This document shows, one piece after another, positions 52,377-62,031 of a stretch of 64,000 bases of DNA (position 1 is its first letter; every line of letters begins with the position of its first letter). This DNA comes from CBDDEH01 sp965226865 (GTDB lineage Bacteria; Chloroflexota; Dehalococcoidia; Lucifugimonadales; JAGWBF01), in contig CBDDEH010000004.1 of assembly GCA_965226865.1 (NCBI GenBank), positions 1,860,001 through 1,924,000 on the forward strand, in the 5' to 3' direction. The translations under genes and the position numbers were made by a program. The notes beneath the pieces were generated by a model. The model saw only the letters and a program-made list of their open reading frames with translations. It was not told the origin of the DNA and made no database searches.

Positions 52377-53222
52377 TTAGTTGAGGCTTAGGAGTATTTT
52401 CCGGATGCTGCGTATCTGGCGCTTAACGTCCTTTGCGTCTTCAGCATCCGGAGCTATTTTGAGATAGGCTTCGAAGTCTTTTATGGCCAGCTTGTAGTGT
52501 TTTAGGGCGTAATGACAAAGGGCCCTGTCTTTGAGGTTGGTCTCCAAAGATGGGGCGATCATATAGGTGATGTCGGCCGCGGAGACTGCTCGATCGTAGT
52601 CTTCTTTTCTCACGTAGTTTTGCTTAAGGTTGGCAAGGATCCGTATCAAGATGTCCTTTTTCGTATAGGGTCTAAGGAACTCTTCCTTGAACTGGATTCT
52701 ACCCTGGAACAGGTCGTGTACCGCTCTCTCGCAGTCTGACCTGGACATGATCTCGCCCCCATTGAACGGGTCCACGTACAGCTCCTGGTCGAGTGGCCCC
52801 GTCCTTATAATGAAATGACCTGGCAGCCCGATGCCTTCGAATACAACGCCGAGCCTGCGTGCCACCTCCATATAAACCAGGGACAGGGTAATCGGTATTC
52901 CAACCCTCCTGTCCAGCACTTCATTCAGGTAGCTGTTTCGAGGGTCGTAGTATTCTTCGCTGCCGCCCCGGAAGCCCTGTTGTACGCACAAGAAGTCGCT
53001 GAGCGCCTCCACCTTCGTCCTCAGGTCCAATTCGTCTCCGATGTGATTACCAGCGTCCCTACCGAGAGCATCCAACACGTTCAGGTACCAGTCCACATCC
53101 AGGTCCGGATGCTCCTCGCCACAGATATAAAGGGCGGCGGCGGCCAGGTCTATATCCTCATCGGCCTGGGTAACCATTGCAGAAAAGGGCTCTCGAAAGA
53201 GTGATTCTTTCTTGTCATTCAT
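52377..53222 (-). CDS. SirB1-like transglutaminase-fold/TPR protein
   Basis: A 281-residue soluble protein. YYDPRNSYLNEVLDRRVGIPITLSLVYMEVARRLG and FEGIGLPGHFIIR are the transglutaminase-like core of the SirB1 family, followed by DPFNGGEIMSRSDC; the C-terminal part (about residues 195-275) is two or three TPR-like helix pairs. The catalytic Cys of true transglutaminases is not evident, in line with the family. Its role is unknown. It is divergent from the frameshifted lipoprotein and convergent with the small membrane protein. Confidence 0.8.
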   Translation of the reverse strand: MNDKKESLFREPFSAMVTQADEDIDLAAAALYICGEEHPDLDVDWYLNVLDALGRDAGNHIGDELDLRTKVEALSDFLCVQQGFRGGSEEYYDPRNSYLNEVLDRRVGIPITLSLVYMEVARRLGVVFEGIGLPGHFIIRTGPLDQELYVDPFNGGEIMSRSDCERAVHDLFQGRIQFKEEFLRPYTKKDILIRILANLKQNYVRKEDYDRAVSAADITYMIAPSLETNLKDRALCHYALKHYKLAIKDFEAYLKIAPDAEDAKDVKRQIRSIRKILLSLN

Positions 53223-53361
53223 AGTCGTAGCAATGGGGCATCAAACATGGTACATGGCACACATAGCGCTGTGAAGGCCGTAGCCACCTCCATATGGTAT
53301 CATTATCGGTGGCAATATTCCCTCGAAGCTCCAAAGCTCCGACGAGGTTTGAGAACCCGCT

Positions 53362-54386
53362 TTGATACTGCCTGCAAGGCTAGCCATATTCGCAACGATA
53401 ATCGCAATGCCCCTCGTCGTCCTGGGGTGCACTGACAGCACATCTGCTCCCACAAACACGCCAGTCCCAACGGCAACCCCTGCTCAGACACCAACGTCCA
53501 CGCCTGAGCCTACTCCTACTCCTGAGCCAGCCCCATTGACGCGCAGGCGGTCGGGGACCTCCTAGCTGGGATACCGGCCGGTTACGACCCTGTGTTGATC
53601 CTGGACGTTCGCTCCATCGTCAACAACCCGGTGCTGTTCGACGCCCTGGAAGAGGAAGACATCCTGTCGGCTTTGGGCCCGGCGGCCGGGGCGGTACTGG
53701 AATCCACGGACGCCTTCGCTTACGCCCTAGGCGACACGGCTGTATTGCTCACACTTAGAGGTCCTACTAGCGTAGAAGACCTTGTTGCAGCCATCCGGGG
53801 GACAGACGAGGCTGGGGTGGCACCTGAATCCTACAGGGATTTCCAGATCTGGGGCTTCGACGTCGAGTTCTTTATCACCGTGAAGATGGCGGCCAGTGCG
53901 ATAGCCGACGACACCATTGCTTTGGTTATAAGCCTTCCGCCTACAACTGTCAGCAGTGTCGATGCGTTGAAGATCGTACTGGATAACGTCGCTACGTCCG
54001 AGCCGGGTTTCGCATCCGACCCGGTGTTCGAGTCGATGCTTGAATCATTGCCCCAGGGAATAGTCATGGTCGCGACCAAGGACTGTGCCTCATTCGGGCA
54101 GCTAACCTCGCAGGCGACAGATCTGTGCGGTGGATTGGCCTTCTCGGTCACCCAAGAAGCCAAAGATATTGTTCTTTGGGGTGTGCTAAGCTTCTCCGGC
54201 GCACCGACTGCTATTTTGGCGGTGCCAATCGTGAAAGAAGAGATAGTAAGGGTGGGCAGCGCCTTCGAGTTTCTCAAGGACACAGAGGTTTCGAGGAAGG
54301 GTAACCTGGTATTGATAAAGGCCCGCGCGGATTTCAGCCCTGCCCTATCCAAGCTGGTGGAACTGGCAAGCAGTTTCGACCGCTAG
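53362..54386 (+). pseudogene. Lipoprotein split by a -1 frameshift in a C-run
   Basis: TTG 53362 begins a signal peptide with lipobox VVLGC (C23) and a Thr/Pro-rich linker (TPTSTPEPTPTPEP). At the CCCC run 53531-53534 the frame is lost; the frame one base behind continues IDAQAVGDLLAGIPAGYDPVLILDVRSIV and runs 264 codons from 53592 to the stop at 54384-54386. One missing C would restore a single protein of about 340 residues. The domain after the linker is unrecognised; it has alternating hydrophobic strands and two late Cys (CASF, DLCGG). Its stop overlaps that of gltD. Confidence 0.7.
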
Positions 54387-55834
54387 CGTTTAGGGGACCT
54401 GGGAAGCGCTGTGGACCCGACAAGATATCTGTCCATGTGGTGAGCCGCATCCCGGCCTTCCGAGATGGCCCAGACCACCAGAGATTGGCCACGGGACATG
54501 TCTCCAGCGGCGAAGATACCGGGTTCACTGGTCATTCGGGTCTGGTCTATCTTAACGTTACCTCTTCCGTCCAGCTCCACGCCAAGATCGTCGATCATCC
54601 CATTGTGCTCAGGATGTAGGAATCCCATAGCCAGCAATACCAGCTCGGTCTCAATTTCAAACTCGCTGCCGGGGACCTCCTGCATGGTGGGACGGCCGTT
54701 GGCAGCCTTCTCCCACTTGACCCTCACTGCATGAAGCCTTTCGACGTTACCGTTGCGGCCGGAAAAACTCTTGGTGAGGATGCTATAGTCCCTGACTCCA
54801 CCCTCTTCATGTGCAGCCGAAGACCTCAGAATAATAGGCCAGTCGGGCCATGGATTGTCTTCTCGTCTTTCCACGGGCGGCTCAGGCATTATCTCGAATT
54901 GGTAGACCACCTCGGCGCCCTGACGATGGGAGGTGCCCAGACAGTCGGCTCCGGTGTCGCCCCCTCCCAGTATCACCACCCTCTTGCCCTCGGCGGTCAT
55001 TCTATCTTCGGGAGCCATGTGCTCACCGGCGTTGATCTTATTCTGCTGAGGCAGGTATGCCATGGCCTGGTAAATTCCCTTGAGGTCCCTACCCGGTACA
55101 TCCAGGTCCCGGGCGTGGGTCGAGCCACCGGCCAGCAATATAGCATCGAAGCTCTTGCGTAGCTCTTCGATACTGTAGCTCACACCGACATTGACCCCGG
55201 TCTGGAACTCAACGCCCTCTTCTTCCATCAGCTTTACACGTCGTTGCACCACCGACTTTTCAAGCTTGAAATCAGGTATCCCAAGGGTCAATAGCCCACC
55301 GACGTAGTCATCCCTCTCGAAGACGGTGACCGAGTGGCCGGCGCGGTTGAGCTGCTGAGCGGCGGCAAGGCCCGCCGGCCCAGAGCCAACAATCGCTACC
55401 TTTTTCCCGGTGCGTCTTTGGGGTGGCTCTGGTTCGATCCATCCTTCGGCAAAGCCCCGGTCGGCGATGGCCTTTTCGATATACTCGATGGTGACCGGGT
55501 CCTGGTTTATGGTTAGGACACAGGCGGCCTCGCAGGGAGCGGGGCAAATCCGCCCCGTAAACTCCGGGAAGTTGTTAGTCGAGTGAAGCGATTCTAGGGC
55601 TTCCTCCCACCGACCCCTGTAGACCAGATCGTTCCAGTCAGGGATGATGTTACCCAAAGGACAGCCGGTGTGGCAGAAGGGGAGCGCGCAATTCATACAC
55701 CGGGCGGCCTGTTCCTGTGACTGTTGATCCGGCCAGTCCTCGTAGAACTCCTGGTAGTCCTGGACACGAAGGTTAATCGGGCGCTTTCCCGGACCCTTAC
55801 GGTCAAACTCTTTGAATCCTGTAACCTTACCCAT
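54383..55834 (-). CDS. gltD: Glutamate synthase small subunit
   Basis: A 483-residue FAD/NADPH and iron-sulfur subunit. The N-terminal Cys clusters CMNCALPFCHTGCPLGN and CPAPCEAACVL bind two [4Fe-4S] centres; IVGSGPAGLAAAQQLNRAGH is the FAD loop and VVILGGGDTGADCLGT the NADPH loop. ATG 55834 overlaps the end of gltB by 8 bases (ATGGGTAA), the usual coupling for this pair. It passes electrons from NADPH to the large subunit. Longer starts at 55897 lie inside gltB. Confidence 0.95.
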   Translation of the reverse strand: MGKVTGFKEFDRKGPGKRPINLRVQDYQEFYEDWPDQQSQEQAARCMNCALPFCHTGCPLGNIIPDWNDLVYRGRWEEALESLHSTNNFPEFTGRICPAPCEAACVLTINQDPVTIEYIEKAIADRGFAEGWIEPEPPQRRTGKKVAIVGSGPAGLAAAQQLNRAGHSVTVFERDDYVGGLLTLGIPDFKLEKSVVQRRVKLMEEEGVEFQTGVNVGVSYSIEELRKSFDAILLAGGSTHARDLDVPGRDLKGIYQAMAYLPQQNKINAGEHMAPEDRMTAEGKRVVILGGGDTGADCLGTSHRQGAEVVYQFEIMPEPPVERREDNPWPDWPIILRSSAAHEEGGVRDYSILTKSFSGRNGNVERLHAVRVKWEKAANGRPTMQEVPGSEFEIETELVLLAMGFLHPEHNGMIDDLGVELDGRGNVKIDQTRMTSEPGIFAAGDMSRGQSLVVWAISEGRDAAHHMDRYLVGSTALPRSPKR

Positions 55835-58800
55835 GGGGTATGAGTTCCGGCTCTTGCTGCCTGGCTTTTTGCTGTTCCAGCACACGGCGGTAGGCAATCG
55901 GGTATACCTTCACAAACCTGGGTGCCGTATCATCCCAGGAATCGAGAACCCTTTTCGCATTTTCGCTTCCGGTATAGTCCAGATGCTCCTGAATCAACTC
56001 TCGTAGAACCTGGAGGTCATCATCCTCGACGACCGGCTCAAGATCGACCATCTGGGTGTTGCAGCGGCTCTTGAATTTACCATCCACGTCCAACACATAG
56101 GCGAACCCGCCGCTCATACCTGCCGCGAAGTTCCGGCCCGTTGGCCCAAGAATCACCACAGTGCCTCGAGTCATGTACTCACACCCGTGGTCTCCAATAC
56201 CTTCAACCACGGTCTTGGCGCCGCTGTTGCGTACGGCGAAACGTTCCCCTGCGATGCCCCTTATGAAGACCTTGCCACCCGTAGCACCGTAGAGCACCAC
56301 GTTGCCGACGATTACGTTCTCTTCAGGAACGAAAGTAGAACCCTTCGAAGGGAAAACGACGATGCGACCGCCAGAAATACCTTTGGCGAAATAGTCGTTG
56401 GCGTCGCCCTCCAGGGTTACGGACACACCTTTGGCCAGGAAGGCGCCAAAGCTCTGCCCGGCCGATCCTTTGAAGTATAGTTGTATAGTATCCTCAGGCA
56501 GGCCCTCCTCACCATAGCGCAACGAAACCTCACCGCTGAGCATGGCTCCCACGGTTCGTCGAGAGTTGTTTATCGGCATCTCTATACGAACGGGTTTCTT
56601 GGTCTCCAATGCATTTTTAGCCAGCTTGATAAGCTTGCGGTCGAAGGCCTTGTCCAGGCCGTGATCCTGCTCCTGACAGCGGTATGTCGCAACCCAATCG
56701 GGCACGTCCGGCTTATGCAGAAGGCTCGTAAGGTCTATGCCCTTGGCCTTCCAGTGATCGATGGCGCTTTTTGTCTCCAGCTTATCTACCCTACCTATCA
56801 TCTCATCCACGGTGCAGAACCCTAGCTGTGCCATGATGTTTCTCATGTGCTCAGCTACAAAAAAGAAGTAGTTAATGACATTTTCAGGCTCACCGGCGAA
56901 CTTCTTTCGAAGATCGGGGTCCTGGGTAGCAATACCTACCGAGCAGGTATTCAAGTGACACTTGCGCAGCATGATGCACCCCATCGTGATGAGGGGAGCG
57001 GTCGCAAATCCGAATTCGTCTGCGCCAAGAAGACAGGCGATTGACACGTCTCGGCCGGTCTTCAACTGGCCATCGGTTTGAACGACTATGCGTCCCCTGA
57101 GGTCGTTCATCACCAAGACCTGCTGGGTTTCGGCCAAGCCAAGCTCCCACGGCAGTCCAGCATGTTTGATGGACGACTCGGGCGAGGCGCCCGTTCCACC
57201 GCTGTCGCCGCTGATAAGCACCACATCGGCATGCCCTTTGGACACTCCGGCGGCAATAGTGCCCACTCCTACCTCGGCCACCAGCTTGACATGGATACGG
57301 GCTCTGGGGTTCGTGTACTTGAGGTCGTATATAAGCTGGGCCAGATCCTCGATGGAGTAGATGTCATGGTGGGGCGGAGGGGATATGAGCTCCACTCCCG
57401 GAGTGGACTGGCGCACCCACCCAATGTACTCGTCTACCTTATGCCCGGGTAGCTGCCCTCCCTCGCCAGGCTTGGAGCCCTGGGCCATCTTTATCTGCAG
57501 GTCGGCAGCGTGAACCAGGTAGTTGTTGGTGACGCCGAACCGCCCGGAGGCTACCTGCTTTATAGCGCTGTTACGGTTATCACCGTTGGCATCGAGGGTA
57601 TACCTGTGGTAGTCTTCTCCTCCTTCTCCGGTGTTGCTCCTGGCACCGATACGGTTCATGGCGATCGCCATGGTCTCGTGAGCCTCTCTGCTGATGGAGC
57701 CCAAAGATATGGCTCCGGTGGCAAACCGCTTTACGATCTCCGACGCCGGTTCCACTTCTTCCAGCGGGATAGGCTCATCTAGCGTCTTGAACTCCAGCAT
57801 CCCACGAAGGGTCGACAACTGTTTGTCCTGCTCGTCGATGAGTTCGGCGAAACTCTCATATGTCTCATAGCTGTTGATGCGTACTGCGTGCTGGAGCTTG
57901 GCTATCGTATCGGGGTTATACATGTGATACTCGCCACCCCACCGCCACTGATAGCTGCCGCCTGTGTCCAACTTGAGGTTCGCAGCCACCTCGAACTCCG
58001 GATGGGCACTGGAATGGCGCTGCAAGGACTCTTGCTCAATCACGTCGATGCCTATTCCACCTATTCTCGAAGAAGTCCAGGTGAAGTAGCGGTCGACCAG
58101 TTCCCGGGACAATCCCACGGCCTCGAATATCTGGGCTCCGCGATAGCCCTGGATTGTGGAAATGCCCATCTTGGACATCACCTTTACAGACCCTTTGTGG
58201 ACCGCTTTGATGAAGTTCTTCTGGGCCTTCTTGGCGTCGATTTCAGATGGGAAGATACCCTGCCTCTCCAGATCCTCCAGAGTTTCGAAGGCTAGGTATG
58301 GGTTAACAGCGCCGGCGCCATACCCACTTAGGAGGGCGAAATGGGCGACCTCCCTTGGCTCTCCCGACTCCACCACCAGTCCAACCCTGGTGCGCAGTCC
58401 TTCTCGGATAAGATGATGGTGTACCGCCGAGGTGGCAAGCAAGCTGGGTATAGGAGCATGCTGGGCGTCGACCCCGCGGTCGGATAGGATTATTATGCTG
58501 TATCCGTCCTTGACTGCCTGAGAGACCTTGGAGCAAACCTCTTCAAGCGCGTGCTCCATAGCACCCGGAGCCTCTTGCGCGTGAAACAACGTGGAGATAG
58601 TGATCGCCTTCATCCCGTTGACGTCGATGTTGCGGATTTTCTCCAACTCTTCGTTGGTGATTACGGGTTCCTTTATTTTTAGCTGGCGACAATGCTCAGG
58701 GGTCTCTTCGAACAGGTTGCGTTCGGACCCTATGAAGCTCTCAGTGGACGTTACCAGCTCCTCTCGGATCGCATCAAGGGGTGGATTGGTCACCTGAGCG

Positions 58801-60380
58801 AAGAGCTGCTTAAAGTAGTTGAAGACGATCTGAGGCTTGTCTGACAGCACCGCCAGGGGAGCGTCGTTCCCCATGGAGCCAATCGGCTCCGCACCCTCGA
58901 TGCCCATGGGTTCCAAGATCATTCGAAGGTCTTCGAGTGTGTACCCGAAGACTTGCTGACGTTGGATAAGGGTATCGAAATCAGTTTGGTGTACGGTTTC
59001 CGTCTCCGGAAGCTCCTCCAACCTCACTCTGTTTTCTGCCAGCCACTCCCCGTAGGGTTTGGCTCTGGATAAGCCCGCCTTTATTTCCTCGTCCTCGACG
59101 ATCCGGCCTTCCGCGAAATCGACGTAAAACATGCGTCCGGGCTGCAACCGAGCCTTGAACAGAACATTTTCGGGCGGTATCTCAAGAACTCCGGCTTCTG
59201 AAGCCATGACTAAAAGGTTATCCTTAGTGACCAGGTATCGGAATGGCCTGAGGCCGTTTCGGTCTAGTATGGCCCCAACTCTGACACCATCGGTAAATGC
59301 CAGGAGCGCAGGTCCATCCCATGGCTCCATCAAACATGAGTGGTATTCGTAGAAGTCCTTTTTCTCTTGAGGCATCTGGATATGATCGCCCCAGGCCTCC
59401 GGCACCAACATCATCATGCAATGGTGTAAAGGCCTGCCGGTTGTGAGAAGAAGCTCAAGGGCGTTATCTATACCGGCGGTATCGCTCTGTCCCGGGGTGA
59501 TAATGGGGAACAGTTTCTCCATATCATCTCCGAACAGGGGAGAGGAGAACATGGCCTGCCTGGCCACCATGGCATTAATGTTGCCCCGGAGGGTGTTAAT
59601 CTCGCCGTTGTGGACTAACATGCGATAAGGATGGGCCAGCTTCCACGATCCCAGTGTGTTGGTGCTGAAGCGGGAGTGGACCATTCCAAAGGAGGTGATT
59701 ACGCTTGGGTCGGCCAGATCGAGATAAAATCCAGAGATCTGGCTCGCCATGAGAAGACCTTTGTAAACTATGCGGTTGGTGAAAAAGCTGGCAATGTAGA
59801 AGCTGTCAGCGTCCGCCATACCCGAAGCTTCGATCGCCTTCTCCACCTGCCTCCTGATGACATACAGCTTACGGTCGAACTGGGGCTGGTCGGCTGTTTG
59901 AGGCCCCCGCCCGACGAACACCTGGCGTATGAACGGCATAACCTGCCGGGAAATGTCACCGATTTGGGAGGGGTCCAGTGGCACATCGCGCCAACCCAGC
60001 GTGCGTTGCCCCTCTTTCTGTACGTATTCCTCAAAAATCTCCTGGCATCGCTCCCTTTGGGCCATGTCCTGGGGTAGGAACACCATTCCGACAGCGTACT
60101 CGCCAGGTTCGGGAAGGGTGATGCCAAGCATTTTGCACTCTTTAGCGAAAAACTCGTGGGGCATCTGCAGCAATATGCCAGCCCCATCGCCGGTTTTTGG
60201 ATCGGCGCCACAGGCACCTCTATGGCCCAGGTTGATGAGAACCTGAAGGGCGTTGTCGATGACATCATGGGACTTTACGCCCTTGATGTTGGCGACAACA
60301 CCTACACCGCAGCTATCCCGCTCAAAGTCGGGATCATACAGCCCTTGTTTTACAAGTATCGGTAATGGTTTCTTAGCCAT
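55827..60380 (-). CDS. gltB: Glutamate synthase large subunit
   Basis: A 1517-residue enzyme, the full family length. After a 23-residue propeptide comes the class II amidotransferase domain with nucleophile C24 (RDSCGVGV); then the central domain, the FMN-binding barrel (RARIHVKLVAEVGVGTIAAGV, DVVLISGDSGGTG) and the [3Fe-4S] ligands C-x5-C-x4-C in CIMLRKCHLNTC; the C-terminal beta-helix has the GGxxxVRG-like repeats. It converts glutamine and 2-oxoglutarate to two glutamates. GAGGAC lies just before the ATG. It forms the GOGAT half of the cluster with two upstream glutamine synthetase genes. Confidence 0.97.
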   Translation of the reverse strand: MAKKPLPILVKQGLYDPDFERDSCGVGVVANIKGVKSHDVIDNALQVLINLGHRGACGADPKTGDGAGILLQMPHEFFAKECKMLGITLPEPGEYAVGMVFLPQDMAQRERCQEIFEEYVQKEGQRTLGWRDVPLDPSQIGDISRQVMPFIRQVFVGRGPQTADQPQFDRKLYVIRRQVEKAIEASGMADADSFYIASFFTNRIVYKGLLMASQISGFYLDLADPSVITSFGMVHSRFSTNTLGSWKLAHPYRMLVHNGEINTLRGNINAMVARQAMFSSPLFGDDMEKLFPIITPGQSDTAGIDNALELLLTTGRPLHHCMMMLVPEAWGDHIQMPQEKKDFYEYHSCLMEPWDGPALLAFTDGVRVGAILDRNGLRPFRYLVTKDNLLVMASEAGVLEIPPENVLFKARLQPGRMFYVDFAEGRIVEDEEIKAGLSRAKPYGEWLAENRVRLEELPETETVHQTDFDTLIQRQQVFGYTLEDLRMILEPMGIEGAEPIGSMGNDAPLAVLSDKPQIVFNYFKQLFAQVTNPPLDAIREELVTSTESFIGSERNLFEETPEHCRQLKIKEPVITNEELEKIRNIDVNGMKAITISTLFHAQEAPGAMEHALEEVCSKVSQAVKDGYSIIILSDRGVDAQHAPIPSLLATSAVHHHLIREGLRTRVGLVVESGEPREVAHFALLSGYGAGAVNPYLAFETLEDLERQGIFPSEIDAKKAQKNFIKAVHKGSVKVMSKMGISTIQGYRGAQIFEAVGLSRELVDRYFTWTSSRIGGIGIDVIEQESLQRHSSAHPEFEVAANLKLDTGGSYQWRWGGEYHMYNPDTIAKLQHAVRINSYETYESFAELIDEQDKQLSTLRGMLEFKTLDEPIPLEEVEPASEIVKRFATGAISLGSISREAHETMAIAMNRIGARSNTGEGGEDYHRYTLDANGDNRNSAIKQVASGRFGVTNNYLVHAADLQIKMAQGSKPGEGGQLPGHKVDEYIGWVRQSTPGVELISPPPHHDIYSIEDLAQLIYDLKYTNPRARIHVKLVAEVGVGTIAAGVSKGHADVVLISGDSGGTGASPESSIKHAGLPWELGLAETQQVLVMNDLRGRIVVQTDGQLKTGRDVSIACLLGADEFGFATAPLITMGCIMLRKCHLNTCSVGIATQDPDLRKKFAGEPENVINYFFFVAEHMRNIMAQLGFCTVDEMIGRVDKLETKSAIDHWKAKGIDLTSLLHKPDVPDWVATYRCQEQDHGLDKAFDRKLIKLAKNALETKKPVRIEMPINNSRRTVGAMLSGEVSLRYGEEGLPEDTIQLYFKGSAGQSFGAFLAKGVSVTLEGDANDYFAKGISGGRIVVFPSKGSTFVPEENVIVGNVVLYGATGGKVFIRGIAGERFAVRNSGAKTVVEGIGDHGCEYMTRGTVVILGPTGRNFAAGMSGGFAYVLDVDGKFKSRCNTQMVDLEPVVEDDDLQVLRELIQEHLDYTGSENAKRVLDSWDDTAPRFVKVYPIAYRRVLEQQKARQQEPELIPHG

Positions 60381-60501
60381 TATGTCCTCGGGTTCCTATG
60401 GCACTTACCATAATACCATGGGGCCCCACTGTACATATATGAAACAACTTTGTTAATAAAATCACAAGGGGGGTATGGCTCTATTATCGGGCCTAATGAT
60501 G

Positions 60502-61839
60502 CTAGAGTGAAGGTAGGTAGCGTTTCAACTCGTAATCGGTCACGTGGGATCTGTAGTTTTCCCATTCGATTTTCTTATTCTGAATGAATCCCTCGAAGAC
60601 GTGGTCTCCCAGCGATTCACGGAGTAGCTCGCTTTTTTCGGCGACGAGGATTGCCTCGTGGAGGCCGCTAGGGAGCATGCCTATTCCCCGGTCCTCGAGC
60701 TCTTGTACTCCCATTCCGAAAACGTTCTCCTCCACCGGGGGCGGCACGGGATATTCTTTCTCGATCCCCTGAAGACCCGCGGCCAGCATCACGCTGAAGG
60801 CTAAATACGGATTACACGCTGGGTCAGGAGCCCGATATTCGATGCGAACCGAGTCCTCACGACCGGGCTTGTAGGCAGGAACGCGGATCAAGTCAGAGCG
60901 ATTTACCCAAGCCCATGAGACGAACATGGGAGCCTCATACCCGGGCACCAGTCTTTTGTAGGAGTTTACCCATTGATTGGTCACCACGGTTATCTCAGGG
61001 GCGTGTCGCATTAGCCCTGCGATGTAGAGTCTTCCCAGGTCGGATAGTTTGGAGGAGCCGGAAGGGTCGTGGAACGCGTTGTGGTCGCCTTGGAACAGCG
61101 ACTGGTGAACGTGCATGCCCGAGCCGTTTATCCCGTAGATGGGCTTGGGCATAAAAGTGGCGTACACGTTGTTCCACGACGCTACCTCTTTTATGACCAG
61201 CTTGGCTGTGATGACGTTATCGGCCATGGTTAGGGCATCGGTATACTGTAGGTCTATCTCCTGCTGGCTGGGCGCTGCTTCGTGATGGGAGTACTTGACA
61301 GGTATCCCCATATCAGCCAGGGTGAGAACGGTTTCCCGTCTGAGGTCAGTGGCGTATTCCATCTGAAGCTGGTCGAAATAACCACCCTGGTCCAGAACTT
61401 GCGGGTTGTCGGCGCTCTTAAAATAAAAATATTCCAATTCCGGACCCACATAATAGGTGTACCCCAGGTCTGCCGCTCCCTGAACGTTTCTTTTGAGGAC
61501 CTGCCTCGGGTCACCCTCAAAGGGCTCACCCATGGGTGTCTGAATGTCGCAAAACATTCTTGCGACAGAGTTCTCCTTGGGGCGCCAGGGCAAGATACGG
61601 AAGGTGGTGGGATCCGGCATGGCCACCATGTCGCTTTCGTTGATTCGGGTAATGCCCTCGATGGCAGAGCCATCGAAACCGATCCCTCGCTCCAGGGCGT
61701 CTTCCAGTTCCTCAACGGTTATGGCGAATCCCTTGAGGTTGCCCAGGATGTCGCAAAACCATAGACGTATGAATTTAACGTCGTTTTCTCTCGAGGTCGT
61801 GAGAACGAATGCCTTGGCCTCGTCTTGCGCTACGACCAT
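60502..61839 (-). CDS. glnA: Glutamine synthetase, type I-alpha-like
   Basis: A 445-residue GSI enzyme. GFDGSAIEG, HHEAAPSQQEIDLQY (metal-binding), NGSGMHVHQSL and RIEYRAPDPACNPYLAFS are the family blocks. Where type I-beta enzymes have the adenylylated Tyr in a NLYDLP-like loop, this one has ENVFGMGVQE, so it should not be controlled by adenylylation; the length also fits I-alpha. GGAGGA lies 5 bases before the ATG. It lies 121 bases upstream of gltB and may share its transcript. Confidence 0.93.
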   Translation of the reverse strand: MVVAQDEAKAFVLTTSRENDVKFIRLWFCDILGNLKGFAITVEELEDALERGIGFDGSAIEGITRINESDMVAMPDPTTFRILPWRPKENSVARMFCDIQTPMGEPFEGDPRQVLKRNVQGAADLGYTYYVGPELEYFYFKSADNPQVLDQGGYFDQLQMEYATDLRRETVLTLADMGIPVKYSHHEAAPSQQEIDLQYTDALTMADNVITAKLVIKEVASWNNVYATFMPKPIYGINGSGMHVHQSLFQGDHNAFHDPSGSSKLSDLGRLYIAGLMRHAPEITVVTNQWVNSYKRLVPGYEAPMFVSWAWVNRSDLIRVPAYKPGREDSVRIEYRAPDPACNPYLAFSVMLAAGLQGIEKEYPVPPPVEENVFGMGVQELEDRGIGMLPSGLHEAILVAEKSELLRESLGDHVFEGFIQNKKIEWENYRSHVTDYELKRYLPSL

Positions 61840-62031
61840 GGCTGTCCTCCGTATCCAGGGTCAGGAGTTTTGGCGGCTCTGCCCCTGGGATAAATCCGCC
61901 GGGGCGATGACCGCCTCGGCAGAGGATAGGTACGCTGATTGTACCGAACCCCAAATACGCCGTCAATTTGGCTATCAATGCCGCTCAGGTCTGGGGAAAC
62001 GGCTCGCAAATCCCTGTTTCCTGGTTATGTT

